From: REEB95 sp963810055
GTDB lineage: Bacteria; Pseudomonadota; Alphaproteobacteria; ATCC43930; CGMCC-115725
Direction of reading: 5' to 3'
Assembly: GCA_963810055.1 (NCBI GenBank)
Contig: CAWEME010000035.1
Location: 124,001-188,000, forward strand
DNA: 64,000 nucleotides
In this document: in pieces, positions 9,255-17,078 of the stretch
Layout of the letters: each line of letters starts with the position of its first letter
How positions within the stretch are numbered: position 1 is the stretch's first letter
Position numbers and translations under genes: made by a program
The notes under the pieces: model-generated
The model's database searches: none
The model's input: only the letters and a program-made list of their open reading frames with translations
What the model was told of the DNA's origin: nothing

Positions 9255-9404
9255 TCTCTCTCTGCCGCTGGTACAAAAACCCGTCAGGTCACGTCAGGTG
9301 ATGCTCTACCCTAGGCATCTACTAGAAGCGGCGGCAAATTAAAACGTTCGCCGAGACCGTCGCACGGTCGACGCGATGGCGGACAAGATGGTTCACGATC
9401 GACG

Positions 9405-9770
9405 TTAACTTGCCTTCTCCAGAATCGATTTCGGAGTTGCCGATACGACTTCCGCGTACTTCGGAATAAATCCTGCGCCCTCAATATATTTGATAAACTC
9501 GGGCTTGATTTGCTCGGCGAGAATCTTTCGAATCTTCGCGTGCTCCTCGATGTTCGACCATTCCGCGATAAGCCAGAAATGTTGCGGATCTTCGGTATCG
9601 CGGCACAGAACACCATCCTTCACCTGTGCCTTTGATTTGTGCATCGGATTGCCCTCCGAATAGTCAAATTGCTCGAATGAGCGCACAAATTCCGTCTCAT
9701 ATCCCTTCTTCACTCGAAAATCGTAGATGTGAAGAAAATTTCCTTGATTGGCTATCGGCAACTGCGCCAT
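9405..9770 (-). CDS. ABM/dimeric alpha-beta-barrel domain protein
   Basis: A 121-residue protein resembling the antibiotic-biosynthesis-monooxygenase fold: an N-terminal strand NFLHIYDFRVKKGYETEFVRSFEQF, a central strand FWLIAEWSNIEEH and a terminal helix/strand. Family members are cofactor-free monooxygenases, decarboxylases or dehydratases acting on aromatic or polyketide intermediates. It is transcribed alone from a promoter carrying the same AGTATACT operator as the ring-oxygenase operon, so it probably acts in the same pathway. Its precise reaction cannot be read from sequence. Confidence 0.7.
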   Translation of the reverse strand: MAQLPIANQGNFLHIYDFRVKKGYETEFVRSFEQFDYSEGNPMHKSKAQVKDGVLCRDTEDPQHFWLIAEWSNIEEHAKIRKILAEQIKPEFIKYIEGAGFIPKYAEVVSATPKSILEKAS

Positions 9771-9803
9771 TTGCGAACCCCTCTCTCGTCAATGACGAGA
9801 TAT

Positions 9804-9832
9804 TGCATAGTATACTCGTCTGGCTCATGCAA
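9804..9832 (-). promoter_or_regulatory. Promoter with AGTATACT operator for the ABM-like gene
   Basis: Minus-strand TTGCAT (9827-9832), a 17-base spacer and TATGCA (9804-9809) make a plausible promoter. The perfect 8-base palindrome AGTATACT (9809-9816) sits in the spacer against the -10 box, 39 bases upstream of the start at 9770. Confidence 0.6.
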
Positions 9833-9950
9833 GCGAGCTAAGCTGCTACGCAAGGTTCGCAACCAATTTCCGACGGGGAATTTTGCATCTGCGCAATGCA
9901 GCATACTCCGCCATTTGGTAAGCGTCGATTTTATTGGCGTTTCTAAGCAA

Positions 9951-10043
9951 ATTCCCTACTCAAAAGCACAGGGAATTATTTCGAGCTATCAGGGAATCTA
10001 CTGGTGTGAACGGGGAACTTTTCGAACGGATCACTGACGCTCT
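9951..10043. repeat. 93-bp dispersed repeat, copy 2
   Basis: Gapless partner of 4184-4276, about 75% identical by eye. It has the same opening hairpin, ATTCCCT (9951-9957) and AGGGAAT (9970-9976), with the same 12-base loop, and two further AGGGAA-like elements. It lies in the 590-base gap between the ABM-like gene and the DUF6455 gene, where no protein-coding gene is seen. Confidence 0.6.
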
Positions 10044-10283
10044 GCAAAATCCATCCTGAACTAAGTTTCGACAGAGAAAAGGGACGGAGCCATGTGATTT
10101 TCCTTTCTCAGAGCGCTGCGACAATCTGTACTTCAATTGGGAATTTCTCATTTGCCAAACGGCCAATCACCAGGGGTGTATTGGGCAAATATTTCTGATC
10201 GTAAAATATATCGGGGCGCCTTCGGCCGCATGCCCATTACAAAAGTAATAGTGCATCCGCGCTCGGTATTAACCGGCGCAACC

Positions 10284-10297
10284 CTGATCTAAATCAA
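10284..10297 (+). promoter_or_regulatory. FNR/FixK-like box
   Basis: CTGAT-CTAA-ATCAA matches the FNR/FixK consensus TTGAT-N4-ATCAA at nine of ten positions. It lies 63 bases before the ATG of the DUF6455 gene, where an activator site would be expected. This suggests that the gene and the small membrane peptide behind it respond to low oxygen. Confidence 0.55.
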
Positions 10298-10360
10298 GGT
10301 GCCCGCGGAGGGCAGGTCTAGCCTGTCTCCACCCCCCTTTTGCGCAGCGGGAGACTGGCC

Positions 10361-10801
10361 ATGAACGACACGACGACGGGCTTTTTCAGCCGGCTGGTGG
10401 ACAAGACCTGGACGGCTCTCCGCGGCGTCGCGGCCCGCCACGCGTTGCGCCAGGAGCTGCTCGAATGCGACCGCAGCGGCACGCTCGACACCATTCTCGT
10501 CGACCTCAACATGAGTCGCGGCGAAATCAAACCGCTGATTTCGAATTATCCGCTTTCGAGCCGGCTGTTCGGCGCCATGGCGGCGCGGCTCGGCGTCGAT
10601 CCGGGCCAGGACGGCCCGGCGGTGAAGCGGGAGTTGCAGCGCACCTGCGCGCTCTGTTCGCATCAGAGCGAGTGTCGGCACTGGCTCGACAGCGGCCGCA
10701 GCGAGGGCTACGAGGAATTTTGCCCCAATTCGGATTACTGGCACGAGCTCAAGGAGCGCATTGCTGAAGCAACAGCAACAGCCGTATTGCCTATAACTTA
10801 A
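10361..10801 (+). CDS. DUF6455 family protein
   Basis: A 146-residue protein from ATG 10361, chosen over an in-frame TTG at 10340 because a GGGAG ribosome site sits nine bases before the ATG. The C-terminal half has the DUF6455 cysteine pattern: CALCSHQSECRHWLDSG, then EFCPNSDYW. These Cys residues could bind a metal or form disulfides. The N-terminal half is helical with a DTILVDLNMSRGEIKPLI segment. The family is common in alphaproteobacteria and its role is not established. The upstream FNR-like box hints at induction under oxygen limitation. Confidence 0.8.
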   Translation: MNDTTTGFFSRLVDKTWTALRGVAARHALRQELLECDRSGTLDTILVDLNMSRGEIKPLISNYPLSSRLFGAMAARLGVDPGQDGPAVKRELQRTCALCSHQSECRHWLDSGRSEGYEEFCPNSDYWHELKERIAEATATAVLPIT

Positions 10802-10832
10802 CAGCAATTGATTCCAGCAACTGAACTTTGCC

Positions 10833-10949
10833 ATGCGGGATCCCTCACACGAAAGGTTAAACAAAGTGGAGCTGTCCTGGCTGGCATGGCTTTATGTCGG
10901 TGTCATGTGCGCGATTGCGCTCTTACTGATCATTGTTCTTTTGGGCTAA
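10833..10949 (+). CDS. Single-pass membrane micropeptide (38 aa)
   Basis: A short open frame encodes a charged N-terminus (MRDPSHERLNKVEL) and one hydrophobic helix (WLAWLYVGVMCAIALLLIIV), ending at TAA 10947-10949. It starts 31 bases after the DUF6455 stop, so it is probably co-transcribed. ATG 10833 has a weak ribosome site; GTG 10866 with GAAAGG ahead of it would give a 27-residue version. The clean charge-then-helix architecture makes it look real. Function unknown; small peptides of this form often attach to respiratory or transport complexes. Confidence 0.5.
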   Translation: MRDPSHERLNKVELSWLAWLYVGVMCAIALLLIIVLLG

Positions 10950-10990
10950 AGTGTAATCCTGTCCGTCACGAGAACATTACGATAGCCGCA

Positions 10991-11875
10991 ATGGAGCCTT
11001 TTGAGCGAGATCTGCCCAACGGCGTGCAGGCACGTCCGCTCGGCGAAGCCGATATTGCGTCGACCTTATTACTGTCGCAGGAAGCCGGCTGGAACCAGAT
11101 CGCTGCCGATTGGCGGATCTTCATCGAGCTCGGCCATGTCACCGGCCTCCTAGAACGCGACGGAAGGCTTATCGCCACCTCCGCCACCCTACCGCATGGC
11201 GGGCGCTTCGGCTGGATCAGCATGGTGCTGGTGACCGCGCGCCACCGCCGCTTAGGGCTGGCAAGCTGGCTGCTCATGCATTCGATCGCTCGCTTGACGA
11301 GCCAGGGCCTGACGCCCATTCTCGACGCCACGCCGGCAGGCCGCGAAGTCTATAGCCGCCTCGGCTTCGAAGACGTCTGGAGCCTGTGTCGATTGATCGG
11401 GCGCGAAACCACCGGAGCGGAGGCACCGGCGCTTTCGCGGGACACGGTGTTGAACGCGATCGCGCCCGAAGATTGGGACGGGCTTGTGGCTTACGACCGC
11501 GAAATATTCGGCGCCGACCGCGGCGCGCTTTTGCGCGGGCTGGTTGCGCGGCTCCCTGCGGCGGCCTGGATCGCCAAACGCCGGGGCCGGATCGCGGGAT
11601 TTATCCTCGGCCGCGATGGGCGGGTCATGAATCAGCTCGGACCCTTGGCGGCGGAGGACGACACGATCGCACAGGCGCTGGTGTGGCGGGCGCGGGCGGC
11701 CGTAAAGCCGCCCGTGGCGATCGACGTCGCCGAGCGCCACGCCGCACTCGGCGATTGGCTGCTGCGCCGAGGCTTCGCGGCGGAACGGCCGCTGACACGC
11801 ATGGCCTATCGCCGCAGCGCCGCCTTCGACGATACGCTCCGCCTCTTCGCGATTGCGGGACCCGAACTCGGCTGA
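10991..11875 (+). CDS. Two-domain GNAT acetyltransferase
   Basis: From ATG 10991 the protein has 294 residues; the open frame extends further upstream, but that part overlaps the small membrane peptide. The N-terminal domain (about 1-140) shows a GNAT core: WISMVLVTARHRRLGLASWL is the acetyl-CoA-binding strand and helix (R-x-x-G-L/A), followed by LDATPAGREVYSRLGF. The C-terminal half (from about 155) looks like a second, degenerate GNAT domain (WIAKRRGRIAGFILGRDG). This is typical of GNAT family N-acetyltransferases of unknown substrate. No operon partner is obvious. Confidence 0.8.
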   Translation: MEPFERDLPNGVQARPLGEADIASTLLLSQEAGWNQIAADWRIFIELGHVTGLLERDGRLIATSATLPHGGRFGWISMVLVTARHRRLGLASWLLMHSIARLTSQGLTPILDATPAGREVYSRLGFEDVWSLCRLIGRETTGAEAPALSRDTVLNAIAPEDWDGLVAYDREIFGADRGALLRGLVARLPAAAWIAKRRGRIAGFILGRDGRVMNQLGPLAAEDDTIAQALVWRARAAVKPPVAIDVAERHAALGDWLLRRGFAAERPLTRMAYRRSAAFDDTLRLFAIAGPELG

Positions 11876-11885
11876 GTCGCCGCCT

Positions 11886-12164
11886 TCAATCCATCAACTT
11901 GGCGGGCAACATCTTGATCGAGTTATCGAGGAAGGCGTAGGTGTAGTATTTCGTTATGTCAAACGGCTTATCGACGCCGACATAGGTCTTAACGAGATTG
12001 TAGTCGTTTTCCATCCGTTTCGGATCGAACCAGACGAGCGTGACGGTCTGCGAGATCTTGTTGCTCATCAGCTTCTCGACCTCCTGTCAGTTGACCATCT
12101 GGCCGTCGGCCTTGAGGCCGGAATTGGCTTTGACCAGGGCGTCGATGCAGGGCTTATGGCAGGC
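11886..12164 (-). pseudogene. Remnant of an ABC-transporter substrate-binding protein
   Basis: The minus strand encodes the C-terminus of an NMT1/SsuA-type periplasmic binding protein: LVWFDPKRMENDYNLVKTYV, then KPFDITKYYT, then FLDNSIKML, ending at 11886. The same frame continues upstream through IDALVKANSGLKADGQMVN but is interrupted by an in-frame TGA at 12087-12089. Beyond about 12164 the similarity fades, so most of the gene, including its signal peptide, is gone. No matching permease or ATPase gene lies nearby. Confidence 0.6.
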
Positions 12165-12402
12165 CCGGTGAATGAAACGGGAAGTAGCAAAAGTCTGAGA
12201 CTCTAATTCGACCCCCGTGCGAAGCTGGAGTTTCGCGGCTCCGCCGTCACATCGAATGCCGGGTTGCTGGCGTATCGCGAGTTGGATAACGCTCTCAGCT
12301 TGACAGCGAGGGCGGCCTTGGCGCCATCGCTGTGCAGCACCGAGGTTGAAATTCCAGCCCTTCACAGCAGCTACGAGAGTTAGCTGCGGCCTGCGTCGGT
12401 GG

Positions 12403-13629
12403 CTAAGCAGCACGGCGCCGGCGCGGCGGCTCGATGTTCGGCAGCAACACGGTAATCAATCCAATGGCTGGCAGGAATGCGCAGAGACGGTAAATGAACT
12501 CGATGCTGGTGTAATCGGCCACCACGCCGAGCACGGCGGCGCCCACCCCCGACATGCCGAAGGCAAAGCCGAAGAACAGGCCCGAGATCATGCCGACCTT
12601 GCCGGGTACGAGCTCCTGCGCATAGACGACTATCGCCGAGAAAGCGGAGGAAAGTATCAGCCCGATCGCAACAGTCAGTATTCCGGTCCATTCCAGGCCA
12701 ACATGGGGCAGCAGCAGGGTGAACGGCAGCACGCCGACGATCGAGCCCCAGATGACGTATTTGCGGCCGAAACGGTCGCCGAGCGGACCGCCGACCAGCG
12801 TGCCGATTGCCAACGCGCCGAGGAAGACGAAGAGATGAATCTGAGCGCTCTGCATCGAAACGCCGAAACGATGGATGAGATAGAAGGTGTAGTAGCTGGT
12901 CAGACTCGAGAGATAGAAGAACTTCGAGAAGACCAGCGTCATCAACACCGCCAACGAAACCGTCACCTGGCGCCGCGATAGCGCCGTCCGACCTTCTGTC
13001 CCGTGCCAGCGCACTCGGTTGAGCGCGATATTGTGCCGTTGATACCAACTCCCGACTGGAAACAGCACCAGGATGGCGACCAGTGCTGCAATCGAGAACC
13101 AAGCGACACTGCCGACGCCCCGTGCCAGCACGAAAAATGCGACCAGCAAGGGTCCTGTAGCGGAGCCGATATTGCCGCCAACTTGGAAAAAGGCCTGGGC
13201 GAAACCATGACGCCCCCCCGATGCGCTCCGTGCAAAACGCGAGGCTTCGGGGTGGAAAATCGCAGAGCCGATTCCAGCGAGCGCCGCCGCACCCAGTAGG
13301 AAGTAGAAACCCGATGCCATAGAGAGCATCAGCATTCCGGCGAAGGTGAACGCCATCCCAATCGGCAGGGCAAAGGCTTTCGGGCGATGGTCGTTATAGA
13401 GGCCGATCATTGGTTGCAACAATGATGCCGTGATCTGATAGGTCAAGGTAATGAGACCTATCTGGCTGAAGTTGAGCGCGAATTTCTCTTGAAGCACCGG
13501 ATAAAGCGCCGGCACCAACGATTGCATCATGTCATTGAGGAAGTGGCAGAAGGCGAGCGCCACCAGGATCTTTACCGCGGTGCTTCCCACTGAGATCGGA
13601 TTCGCCACAGTTGCCGCCGATCGCTGCAC
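12403..13629 (-). CDS. MFS transporter, fosmidomycin-resistance (Fsr) type
   Basis: 408 residues with about 12 hydrophobic segments. The start CHFLNDMMQSLVPALYPVLQ closely matches the Fsr family signature, followed by a cytoplasmic loop GIGSAIFHPEAS, also typical of Fsr. A second MFS motif, GGPLGDRFGRK, opens the C-terminal half. Fsr proteins are proton-driven efflux pumps for fosmidomycin and other small molecules. It is transcribed alone and lacks the AGTATACT operator found around it, so it is probably not part of the local regulon. Confidence 0.85.
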   Translation of the reverse strand: MQRSAATVANPISVGSTAVKILVALAFCHFLNDMMQSLVPALYPVLQEKFALNFSQIGLITLTYQITASLLQPMIGLYNDHRPKAFALPIGMAFTFAGMLMLSMASGFYFLLGAAALAGIGSAIFHPEASRFARSASGGRHGFAQAFFQVGGNIGSATGPLLVAFFVLARGVGSVAWFSIAALVAILVLFPVGSWYQRHNIALNRVRWHGTEGRTALSRRQVTVSLAVLMTLVFSKFFYLSSLTSYYTFYLIHRFGVSMQSAQIHLFVFLGALAIGTLVGGPLGDRFGRKYVIWGSIVGVLPFTLLLPHVGLEWTGILTVAIGLILSSAFSAIVVYAQELVPGKVGMISGLFFGFAFGMSGVGAAVLGVVADYTSIEFIYRLCAFLPAIGLITVLLPNIEPPRRRRAA

Positions 13630-13797
13630 GTCTAACTCCTTGCCGCGGTCGGAGGATAGGATTTCCCGGCGATGCCCGATATAGCCGATATCCCCCAGAT
13701 GACCGGGGTTACTTCGCTCAACTCCATTTCAGGGTGCCGTCAAACCATTAGATACGCGCTGCAAACCGCTTGATCGGCGCGTCCAATCACACGGTTC

Positions 13798-14490
13798 TCA
13801 TTCCACGATTGGAAGATTCACGATCTCATAACCATGCGCAATCCGGCGTTTGTTCTTTTCATCGGCGATCTCAAACTCGAATTTGGCCGAGGGACGGATG
13901 CCCCCCTTCGCCGCAAGCGTTCCTCCAAACATAAGCGTGCCTTCGGCAAGATCGCCTCCGGCGAATCCCTGTATCAAAACTTCCGGACGCAAAAGGCCGA
14001 CGGTTGTTCCCTCTTGATAAACGACGCGCTTTCCGTTCTCGTAGATCCAGGACCGCAGGACGAGATCATCCCAATGGTCAACGACGCTTTCAAACGTCCA
14101 CAGTGTCGGCGCGACCGGCTTATCGCACAACTGCTTGGCGACCGGGATGGAACTGCTTTCCACCTTGCGATCGGTATGGTCGGAACCGGCGCCGACCCAC
14201 AAACGGTTGCCGGTGCGGACCAAAACGAACTCTACCTCGCCGCTCGAATCGTTTCCGAGCGCCTCGATGCTCGATGAGGTGGTCAGCCGCTGAGTGCCGA
14301 CCCGGTAGAACAACGGCGTCTTGCTCGGCCGCTTCACGCCGATTGCCGCAACCTCAATGATGTGATGTTCCATTGCTGCCTTGTCGCGGCCGGTCCAGCC
14401 GGCGATAACGGCTTGCCGGATGGTTACGGGCGCGGTGCGTCTCGTCGCGCCGTCGATGAATTCAAAAGTGAGAGAAACCGTTGGTGACAT
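13798..14490 (-). CDS. DUF2848 family protein
   Basis: 230 residues matching DUF2848 along its length, with conserved IAGWTGRDKAAMEHHI near residue 30, LFYRVGTQ near 61 and a C-terminal GTLMFGGTL. The fold resembles fumarylacetoacetate-hydrolase-like beta barrels, and members often sit beside amidases and aromatic or amide catabolic genes; no reaction is established. It has its own promoter with a perfect AGTATACT operator (14608-14615), tying it to the same regulon as the ring oxygenase and the PreA-like operon. Confidence 0.8.
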   Translation of the reverse strand: MSPTVSLTFEFIDGATRRTAPVTIRQAVIAGWTGRDKAAMEHHIIEVAAIGVKRPSKTPLFYRVGTQRLTTSSSIEALGNDSSGEVEFVLVRTGNRLWVGAGSDHTDRKVESSSIPVAKQLCDKPVAPTLWTFESVVDHWDDLVLRSWIYENGKRVVYQEGTTVGLLRPEVLIQGFAGGDLAEGTLMFGGTLAAKGGIRPSAKFEFEIADEKNKRRIAHGYEIVNLPIVE

Positions 14491-14607
14491 CGGACTTTAC
14501 CCCCGCAGCCAAGAATACTCGTCAAAGAAACTGTGGCGAATGGCCGTGCCTCTTGCTCACCGAGTACGACCAACCCTGTTACAAGAATTGCGCTTTTCGA
14601 GATAGAA

Positions 14608-14636
14608 AGTATACTGAACTTCTCCGCCTGCGTCAA
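14608..14636 (-). promoter_or_regulatory. Promoter with AGTATACT operator for DUF2848
   Basis: Minus-strand TTGACG (14631-14636), a 17-base spacer and TATACT (14608-14613) form a strong sigma70-like promoter. The -10 box overlaps the perfect palindrome AGTATACT at 14608-14615, within TTCAGTATACTTTC. It lies 118 bases upstream of the DUF2848 start. Confidence 0.7.
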
Positions 14637-15137
14637 TTGCACGCGCCCAACGCATCGTAAGCACACGCGTTGTCCGGCCGAGCGCGTTGTCGGTTGCTGC
14701 AATCGGCGCGGCACGGTGGGATGCGGCCGTCATGCGGCTCGTTTGCCACCAACTCTATCTGGCTTCCACATGCGTCATCGCGACGGAGGCTGTGCGAACG
14801 ACTCAGAAAAGAACTCAATCGCTCGCTCTGGCTCGCTCTGGAATGGTGCACGGCACGCTGCACGCCGGCAACCCGGCATCTGACACGACGGCGGAGCCGC
14901 GAAATTCTAGCTTCACTCGGGCGGTTGTCATGGCGCCCCTCACACCGCCACTGTCCGCTGCACCCACCGAATCCGTCATGACCGTCGCGCACGATCCGGT
15001 ATAAGCTATTGAATCCTATATCGGAATCGACCACGAACCGCCTTGCATCCCGGCCTCATGCGGGGAATGCGGGCTCGCTGCCATCACGTCACATCGTTTT
15101 GCAAATGCGGTTGCCCTGGATTTTGGCCAGATTTTGG
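14637..15137. other. Intergenic stretch, no gene seen
   Basis: About 500 bases between two divergent operator-bearing promoters. Open frames on both strands are short, Arg/Cys rich and unlike proteins. A short tandem duplication of CTCGCTCTGG is visible around 14821-14841. I see no RNA gene. Confidence 0.45.
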
Positions 15138-15175
15138 TTGACATGAATTGCCATTCAGGAAATACTCAGTATAGT
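15138..15175 (+). promoter_or_regulatory. Promoter with operator for the PreA-like operon
   Basis: TTGACA (15138-15143), a 17-base spacer and AATACT (15161-15166) form the promoter. It is followed immediately by TCAGTATAGT (15166-15175), one mismatch from the TCAGTATACT motif. The operator therefore covers the expected transcription start, 115 bases before the ATG at 15291. Confidence 0.6.
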
Positions 15176-15290
15176 GATGATATTGATGTGCCCGTCTCGC
15201 AAGGCTGCGGTTCGCGGTCACTCACGCGGGAAGGAATAAATCGTTTAGGGAATTGCCGGGGCTGAGTGAATCAACTGGAAAGGTGGACAC

Positions 15291-16569
15291 ATGGCGAACC
15301 TAGGGGTCGAATTTTGCGGCTTACAGTTCAAGAACCCGATGATCGTGGCTTCGATTGAACCGACTAATAGCCCGGTTCAGATCAAACGCTGCATTGATAA
15401 CGGAGCAGCCGGCTGCATCACCAAGACCCTAGCCGACGCCAAAGACATGACCGTTCTGACCAACAACTCACGGTATGCGATCCTCAACGACCGCGGCGAT
15501 ATCATCAAGGGCAAGGTGCCTCGTAACTTTACCTTCTACAGCCGCTCCGGTTATTCGACGACCTATTACAAGGACTGGGTCCCTTATCTCAAGGAGTTGC
15601 GGACCTACGCCGCGGAACGCAACGCCCACATTATCGGCAGCGTCGGTTCCAAGACTCTCAAAGGCTGGATCGACATCTCCCGCACCATCGAAGATTGCGG
15701 AATTCCCATGGTGGAGCTGAATTTCGGCTGCCCCCATCCGGCGCAGATGGCGGGGGGGGGTGGCGGAAGCCTAATCGGCCAGGACCTTAAGCTGGCGACG
15801 GAAATCACCCACAATGTAGTCGAGGCGCTGGACATCCCTGTTATTATTAAGCTCACCCCTGACCAATCCCGTCCCTTGGAACTAGCGCGTGCCTGTGTCG
15901 AAGCAGGCGCTTCTGCAGTCACTGCTACCAACCGCTACACCGGCTTTGCGGTTGACATCGAGACCGGTGAACCTCGTATCGGCGGGACAGCCGGGATCGG
16001 CGGTCCGTGGGTCAAGCCGCTCACCTTGCGCTGGGTTCACGAAATCTATTCCAAGCTCGGCATTCCCATCACCGGGTCGAACGGCATTTTCGATTCGCGC
16101 GACGCCGTCGAATTCCTGATGTCGGGCGCTCGCTTGATGCAAATCGGTTCGGTCCTCATGCTGAAGGGCCAGAAATGGCTGCTCAAAGTCCTCGAAGATC
16201 TCTCCGAGTTCATGGACGACCATGGCTATGCCGACATTGAATCGATGATCGGCGTTGGTTCCCGCAAGGCGGCGAAAAATTACCAGGAACTTTTCCAAAG
16301 GCCGCGCCACCATGCGCAGATCGATGCGGAGGCGTGCCAGAACCCTTCGTGTGACGTCTGCATCCAGATGTGCTTTTACGAGGCATTATCTCAAGGGGAG
16401 GGGAAGGTTAAGCTCCATCCGCAAAACTGCATCGGTTGCGAGTTATGTTATAACGTTTGCCCGTTCGAACTCGGTAAAGATAGTGCCTACTTCGGAGAGC
16501 CAATTGCGGGAGGGTTACTTTACGCCTCCGGAGGAAGGTTTCATCCACGATTTCCATCACGCGGAGTGA
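15291..16569 (+). CDS. PreA-like dihydropyrimidine dehydrogenase subunit (frameshifted near its end)
   Basis: Strong match to PreA, the catalytic half of NAD-dependent dihydropyrimidine dehydrogenase. It has an FMN-binding dihydroorotate-dehydrogenase-like barrel (about 1-310, with VELNFGCPHP and PVIIKLTPD), then two 4Fe-4S motifs, CQNPSCDVCIQMC (about 349-361) and CIGCELCYNVCP (about 380-391). The frame is lost just after the second cluster. Removing one A from GAACTC at 16467-16472 restores CPFDSVKIVPTSES and a natural end at TGA 16567-16569, about 425 residues. The usual partner PreT is absent, so electrons may come from the locus ferredoxin. First gene of an operon with cupin, amidase and beta-oxidation genes. 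Confidence 0.8.
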
Positions 16570-16652
16570 TGCTGGTCTGCCGAGCATCGACAGATGTTTC
16601 CCTTTTCGTGCGGAAGTCGAGAGTACTGACAAGGGAGAAGGAAGGAACCACA

Positions 16653-17033
16653 ATGGCTGTCAACAAGTTGCATCGTGAGTTTTATACAGTCGACATGAAC
16701 GAGGGGTGGGAAACTCCACAAGGCTATCCGGCAGGCATCCAACAGAAGATACTGTCTGGAACCCTCGACACAAAGAACAAGAAGGGCGGCTACACCCGCC
16801 TTCTTCGGTTTAAACCAGGGACATACACCACCAAAGCTTTCGTCCACGACTACTGGGAAGAGGTATTCTTCCTCGAGGGCGACTTGGCGGTCGGCAGTGA
16901 TGCCACAGGCAAGGGCGGCACCGTCTTTTACAAAAATACCTATTGCGTGCGGCCACCCGGTGTGGCGCACGGTCCGTTTCGCTCTGATAGTGGGTGCCTA
17001 CTCATAGAGAGTCATTATTACGACCCGGCCTGA
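16653..17033 (+). CDS. Cupin-domain protein
   Basis: 126 residues starting at ATG 16653 behind a very strong ribosome site (AAGGGAGAAGGAAGG). It looks fused to the PreA-like protein only because of the frameshift upstream. The cupin barrel shows TRLLRFKPGTYTTKAFVHDYWEEVFFLEGD and a second motif PPGVAHGPFRS. Metal-ligand candidates are His in VHDYWEE, the two Glu after it, and His in GVAHGPF. It could be a small dioxygenase, isomerase or binding protein for a pathway intermediate. Confidence 0.8.
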   Translation: MAVNKLHREFYTVDMNEGWETPQGYPAGIQQKILSGTLDTKNKKGGYTRLLRFKPGTYTTKAFVHDYWEEVFFLEGDLAVGSDATGKGGTVFYKNTYCVRPPGVAHGPFRSDSGCLLIESHYYDPA

Positions 17034-17078
17034 GAACGGCATCGCGCTAATCAACCTTCGCCAGAACAGGGGTTAGGC

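Noticed and set aside
11886..12068. A 60-residue stand-alone gene
   Set aside because: It is the same frame as the upstream fragment, split by a TGA, and is the C-terminus of a binding-protein family.
15291..17033. Apparent PreA-cupin fusion protein
   Set aside because: Produced by a one-base frameshift near 16468. The cupin has its own very strong ribosome site and ATG at 16653, and the restored PreA frame stops at 16569.
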